NCBI RefSeq assembly: GCF_051401765.1
Contig: NC_135071.1
Span: forward strand, 6,860,961 to 6,924,960
Source of the DNA: Calliopsis andreniformis
Taxonomy: Eukaryota > Arthropoda > Insecta > Hymenoptera > Andrenidae
DNA: 64,000 bases
Direction: 5' to 3'
Part shown: positions 58,683 through 64,000 of the stretch, piece after piece
How positions within the stretch are numbered: the first letter of the stretch is position 1
Layout of the letters: each line of letters begins with the position of its first letter
Position numbers and translations under genes: made by a program
The notes under the pieces: generated by a model
What the model was told of the DNA's origin: nothing
Seen by the model: the letters and a program-made list of their open reading frames with translations, nothing else
Databases searched by the model: none

Positions 58683-58922
58683 TTGTGTTGGTTTCTTCTT
58701 TTAAACATTTTTACATTAATGAAGTATCTTTATCCATGCAAAATCTTAAGAAATAAGCTTCAAATAAGGAAGAACTAGTAAAAGAAAACGTGAAAGAAAG
58801 TTGATTGCGTTGGTTTCTTCTTTTAAACATTTTTACATTAATGAAGTATCTCTATCCGTGCAAAATCTTAAGAAATAAGCTTCAAATAAGGAAGAACTAG
58901 TAAAAAAAACATGAAAGAATAT
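58683..58922 (+). repeat. Recent tandem duplication, 122-bp period
   Basis: Two adjacent copies, each with GTTGGTTTCTTCTTTTAAAC and AAGGAAGAACTAGTAAAA, differ at only a few positions (for example ATCTTTATCCATG against ATCTCTATCCGTG). Noncoding. Confidence 0.9.
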
Positions 58923-59469
58923 TTCATTAAGTTTTCTGGTTACGTTTAACGGTTGAAACTTTAGGTGGTATCACTTTCAGAGGCAAAAATGCTCGATCTA
59001 GTCTTCTGACACGCAACGCTTCTTTTTTTCGTGCTTAATAGAAACAAAATCTCTATTTCTCTTTTTCTCTCTTTGCGTTGAATAGTCTTACAAATTGCGA
59101 TATTTAAATTGCAGTTTGAAATCCTATTGGATTTTTTAAAACAAGATATTCACAAGATGGAGATGATGAAATCAAAGATGGTGATTTACAATTTTCATGA
59201 AATGAAAATTATAACCTTGCAATTAAAAAGTACATATATTTTTGTTCATGTATTTAACATTGAAACTAGTAGGAGTGGCACTCAGGCTATCCTAAATCTG
59301 ATTGAACAGTAAGATATGATATAGATTTGCTTTTGTGTAAGGCTTCGTTTTTGAAATATTGATTATTAAAAATTTATGTAAAGTGATTCTGACATGTGAG
59401 AACTCACATTATTTGCACGCTGTACGTCACCTTTGCATGTAGTTGATATGCGCCCCTAAAGTCAAACCG

Positions 59470-59835
59470 CTCTGAGAGGAGAAAACTATGAAATGGACGC
59501 GCACCTTTTGGGCGGGGCCACGGTCAGATTATACATACAGGTGAATATTAAAAATATGCAAAATACTAGGCGATTCTCGTCAGTTTTTATAAAAAAAATA
59601 GCTTTAAACATTTACTCATTGCTTGGAGTATCAAGGAAACGAAGTTTCGAATACGAAGCGGTGTAGCTAGGAGTGTAGGGCCCAAGTTTCGTAATCCAAA
59701 GGTGGTGAATTCAAATATCCATCTAAAGCAATTGCATTTTTTCTTTCTCTTTATTCATCGATGCATAGATAAGCATATAAGATTTATGAAATATAAAATA
59801 TCGAACATAATATAATATATTAATGTGTTTTTTTT
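59470..59835 (+). repeat. tRNA-like repeat, left inverted copy
   Basis: Reverse complement of 61335-61702 at moderate divergence. The core at 59660-59720 (GTGTAGCTAGGAGTGTAGG, TTTCGTAATCCAAAGGTGG, then TGAATTC) resembles a tRNA from D-arm to T-arm with a CGT anticodon loop. It extends to TTATTCATCGATGCATAGAT and ATATAAGATTTATGAAATAT. Confidence 0.65.
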
Positions 59836-60044
59836 GTCAGTGGTATCCCCTGTAGGCCTATTCCACTGTCTCGCGTTAATAGTTCAGAAAGTAGCGAAAA
59901 AAAGAAACAAGAAAAGAAACGCTTCAACAATAATACCTCATGGGTGATGTGGAAATCTATTGATGCAAGTGTCCCGCGGTGTGAGGAAGGAGGCGTCGCC
60001 TTCGAAAATCGGCCGAAAAGAGCAGTTAATTCCCAAGCCTGCTC

Positions 60045-60530
60045 TAGGGCAATGGCGTAGGCGTAAGAGAGGCCGTTACACTAGTATAAATAAAACCTAA
60101 AACGTTCGAGTCACTACAAGGTTTTTTTATCCGACAAATATAAATGTATTAAGATTTCGATGTGAAATTTATATAAGAAAATTTAAAAATGCCGCTTAAA
60201 CGGCCTGAGTGGCGCTCTCCGGAAGCAGTCACCGAGACGGGAATGCACCCCGAGAGGACAAACGGCAACCGTGGGGAAAAATTCAGAGAGGCAACACACC
60301 TCGGCAACGTAGCCGAAAATACGTGCAGAAGAGGACCCCACGAGAGGACCCCACGCGTAGGGCCCCTCTTCTGGTTCGAATATCGATAACGTTCGCATCG
60401 GTGGAGCTTTTGTGACTTTTATAGTTGATTACGCGCACATTTCCACTGTTTGCTGCTAATCAGTGATTGCTGTAATAAACACCTGCGAATTAGACTACGA
60501 TTTATATCGACTTCTAACACTTACTTGAAC
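60045..60530 (+). repeat. LTR-like GC-rich segment between the inverted copies
   Basis: The block GGGCAATGGCGTAGGCGTAA then GAGGCCGTTACAC is shared with 50151-50185. A GC-rich part (60180-60430) holds a direct repeat GAGGACCCCACG at 60332-60357. A TGTAATAAACACC poly(A)-like signal is at 60471. Frames open here overlap on several strands without motifs. Confidence 0.4.
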
Positions 60531-61334
60531 AGTAGACAAAAGTTAAATGTAAATAATAGCTATAAACTCAATATATATTAAGTATAATATAATTATAAAT
60601 AACTATAAAATTTGTTTACATTAACTTTGTACATTAATGCAAGTAAAAAGTACATAAATATCTAATAAAATGAAATAAAAAAATTAAATAGAAATAAAAA
60701 AAAACGTCGGTCAATGACACGTTTCAGTCATTGTAGATACAAAGATATTGTTCTCTAAAATCATCATTTCATTATAGGAGTTCCTTTACTTCTCCTCTTT
60801 AATTCGTGCGGAATAATTCTGAAGTAGTAAAAGTATTATTAGTCCCCCTCCAAGACAAATAATACAGCAATAATAATATTAACACCTGGTCATAATAACA
60901 CAGTCCACACGGTTCACTTACTTGTGTCAAAATGCCCTGCTGCCTTTAACAATTCATTATGATACCAATTTTAGCAGTACTACTCTAAAGAGAAACTAAT
61001 TTTCGTTTAAAAATAATAAAAAATATAGGAGCCGCTTCTTTTCAATATAAAAGGGAAATAAGTTCGAGTTATTGATACATATGATGCGAAGTATGTAAAG
61101 AAATCTATCTTATCGGAACAGTGAGAGAGAGATACACTTGCTCTCGAAGATAGGATAAGACATCCCATCCACTACACAACGTGACAACGTCGCACGATCT
61201 ACACAGACTATGTTGATTCCCCACCGAACTACCAACCGTCTGACTGCCACGCCTGAAGTGTCTTTTTGGGGTAATAACAATACTTTTGCCTCATCTATTA
61301 TTAATAAAGAGATGTGCTAACTAATGAAAAACAT
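60531..61334. other. Noncoding stretch
   Basis: AT-rich, no gene. Forms the rest of the loop between the two inverted tRNA-like copies. Confidence 0.45.
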
Positions 61335-61702
61335 GGATTTCATTAAATGTTATGTGTGGTATTTTATATTTCATAAATCTTATATATTTATCTATGCATC
61401 GATGAATAAAGAGAAACGAAAGACATAAAATTAATTTGAAAAGAGAAATAAAAAACACAATTACTCTCTTATACAGATATTCGAACTCACCACCTTTGGA
61501 TTACGAAACTCAGAACTTACACTCCTATATACCCCGTTTCGTATTCGAACTTTCAATTTTTCTGATATTTCAAGCAATTAACAAATGTTTAAAGTCATTT
61601 TTTGTAAAAACGGCTGATGAGAATCGCCTAGTATTTTGCATATTCAGCTGTGCCTATCAATCTGACCGCGATGCCGCCCAAAAAGCGCATTCGTAGTTTT
61701 TC
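61335..61702 (-). repeat. tRNA-like repeat, right inverted copy
   Basis: Complement of 59470-59835. On the minus strand the core reads TTTCGTAATCCAAAGGTGGT then GAGTTCGAATATC, with a better B-box than the left copy. It ends with GGGCGGCATCGCGGTCAGAT and its match GGGCGGGGCCACGGTCAGAT. Confidence 0.65.
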
Positions 61703-64000
61703 CTTGTGGAACAGGGAACGGATTTTCACTTCCCTTCGGTCTGCTGCTTTCTCCTGCACTCATTACCACTTCACCCTTCCTACATTCTCATCAGCGAGAC
61801 ACTGATTGTCTATTTGACGCACATCATAAAAAAATAGATAAAAGATGCAAAGGATGCAAAGAGTGCCAGACCTGAAGATGTAGTAATGAATGTGGGAGGA
61901 AAGAACAAATCGAAGGCAAAGGAAAAGCAGTTCCGTTCACAACAGCTCAGCTTTGGTAATAAAGTCCTTGCGTCAACACCACTTGATGCTTATACATAAC
62001 TTATAAGAAGCATTAGATCTAAGTGTCCCCCTCCGACTTTTTCGATTTCATGAATGTTGTAGTGCCCAAAAAGCTAAGTGGCATGTACCTTTTTGTATCT
62101 AGGGATATTCGGTTTAAAGGCGTAAAACCCACCTTCGGAGATTTAACGTTGTAACAAAAATAATTGGAATTTTTCATAAAAATATCGAATTTTTTGAAAT
62201 TGCAATGTGTGTGCAGAATATTCTTCGTCGCAGAAAACGTACTATAGAATTCCAGTTTTTCAAAGAAGCGTACTTTTTAACGGTAAACTATCTTGATTGA
62301 AATTATCTTCTCCACATACAAAATTAATTTGAAACATACTAAAGTAATAATCTTTATTCTCTGGGAAGGTAAAGAACTAAAAGATATAGAGATATAATAA
62401 AGTTTGTCGCTAAGTTTTTTGAACACCACATATGTAAAATTGGAGCGGAGCCTTTACCTAGTATTCCTTATTAGTTCAAAATTGAAACTTTCGACATTTA
62501 ATATTTTGAAACTAGGTATCAGATCTTTCAAATATAAAATTCTTCACTCTTTACTTTCGTCTTATTTACACATGTAAAATATCCTCAATAAGTTTTGGAC
62601 GTGCGCTCTCAAAATTGTATCTAAAACGGTATTATACATCATAGGAAATGAATTTAAGTTCCATGAGCACAAGTATATTACATTATACATCGATAACTTC
62701 TACACAAATTAAATAGCGGAACGTTTCTTTACCATTTCACGTACATTTGTTTAACAAAGTCTTCAAAGCATATGCTCGTCCAGCATGCAGGTTATCTCCT
62801 GAAGAGAAATTAAACATGTTTCGAAATTGAAAATGCGGAGAACATTTACATCAAAGTGAATGCTCAAGGCCTGCGAAATCCATGAAACGCAGGATTAAGG
62901 CTATTTCAGTTGGTATAAAGTAAAACGTATTTTCCTGGTGAATAGTGCTAGCGCGTTACTCGCGATACTTTCTTTTGGAGAATGTCGAGCGCGGAGTTGT
63001 TGCGCGATAACGGCAATTCACGTCAAACGATTTCTATACTCTTTATTTCTGCGCCTCTCGCGCAATTTCTGTTTGCTTTATTACATCGACGCGCCGTCGA
63101 AAACAAATTGAATACCAGAATTCTATTATGTCTGAATGCATACAAAGTTTACTAGTATTTGTTACTATAAATGCTGATAATTTTCACTAGAAATGGAAAA
63201 AAAATTATTTTTGTAATGTAGAGTGCTAAAAAAAGTCTGAAAATTTCTCGAGGATGAATAGTAAGTAAAAAACATTAAAGTGAATAGATAAAAAACAATT
63301 TTTATTACTGTCGTAATAATTTATACTATCTGATGTAGTAATTTAAGGTACTGTAAAAATTACTATTTGGAAATACTATCATTAATATCTTGAGTTCTCG
63401 TTTTATTTATGTATCAACATTGAACAGTATTTTAAATGAATAGGTTTGAATTATAAATTCAGCTCCATTAATATGCATGTGTGAGTGCTATAAAAAAATG
63501 AGTAGCACAAGTATAAAAAAATCAATGTGATTTACCCACAATATGTTAATCACAAAATATACTATTACATTCAAATATTCATTAAGTAATTTTACTTTTT
63601 CTATTATAAAGACCGTTCATGATCTTGGAATTTAAAATATTGCGTACCTATAGAGTGCTTGAAAATAGATTGAAATTAACAAATTCTTGTTATGGATAAA
63701 ATTATGTTTTATAAAAATATAACTCATTTTTTGTACAATAACATTTTAAAAATATTTCCCTAAAATTTCGCAATACTCTTAAACACTATTTTCGAAAATA
63801 ACATTTATAGTACCATGGATATCTCCACTCCTTTTAATCCAAAGCAAAAAAGAAAGGAACTTTAAGGAAGCTAAACTACATAAATGAAGCTACTAAGTAC
63901 TTGCTGATTTCTAAAATATTAACTAGTCAAAAAAAGGCGCCAGTTCGTAGCGAAAAATATGATTTTCGACCTAAAAATCGATCCTTATTCAGAATGGTTT
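61703..64000. other. Noncoding stretch
   Basis: AT-rich with no recognised gene or repeat. A slightly G+C-richer patch with GCGCG motifs lies at 62985-63100. Confidence 0.5.

Noticed and set aside
59660..59720. Functional tRNA-Thr gene
   Set aside because: The acceptor stem and several conserved positions are missing and the left copy has a damaged B-box; it is a tRNA-like part of a repeat.
60183..60415. Overlapping 66-71-residue frames in a GC-rich block
   Set aside because: Three overlapping frames on two strands in an LTR-like segment, without any motif.

Overview
This is AT-rich eukaryotic DNA, most like an insect nuclear genome and probably hymenopteran. That placement is an inference from its transposon mix: MADF/BESS-type PIF/Harbinger, HTH-type Tc1/mariner, a Gypsy element primed by tRNA-Leu, and abundant palindromic non-autonomous elements. 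There is no bacterial gene organisation. I found no intact host gene, rRNA, canonical tRNA gene or CRISPR array. Nearly every recognisable coding segment belongs to a mobile element, and all of these are broken.

Layout. 1-6.6 kb: AT-rich DNA, a decayed hAT transposase (2243-3904) with a possible 3' terminal repeat near 4386, then a large imperfect palindromic repeat (4470-6190) with tRNA-like tips. 8.1-11.5 kb: a nested locus. An LTR-like repeat contains a 34-bp minisatellite, and a complete PIF/Harbinger element (8662-11130, TSD TTA) has inserted into it. The element's two genes, a MADF-BESS factor (+) and a HARBI1-like transposase (-), are interlocked: each gene's second exon lies in the other's intron. 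11.7-20.5 kb: palindromic MITEs, LTR-like fragments, a transposon-type protein relic (15303-15780), another copy of the tRNA-tipped family and a degenerate 15-bp minisatellite.

21.0-26.9 kb: a Gypsy (Ty3-like) LTR retrotransposon with a short 5' LTR, a tRNA-Leu primer-binding site, gag with a CCHC zinc knuckle, and protease, RT, RNase H and integrase. It is inactivated many times over, and a run of about 30 G interrupts gag. 27.4-38 kb: a diverged inverted duplication with protein-like arms, a second copy of the 8-kb LTR-like repeat in reverse (28912-29775), palindromic elements, a Tc1-like relic and hairpin-forming degenerate repeats. 40-49.8 kb: a Tc1/mariner element (39986-41389) with a deleted transposase, more of the tRNA-tipped family with a 466-bp solo LTR nested inside it, a DDE-type transposase relic (46400-48481) split by other DNA, a ~150-bp tandem array, and a young poly(A)-tailed retroposon with a 21-bp target duplication.

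50-64 kb: degenerate repeat arrays with a poly-C run, a ~1.2-kb palindrome (54787-56006), a PIF/Harbinger MITE beside a mariner-type MITE, a recent 122-bp tandem duplication, and two inverted ~365-bp segments with tRNA-Thr-like cores. The rest is AT-rich noncoding DNA. The window is best read as a transposon graveyard with layered insertions whose relative ages can be ordered from the nesting.
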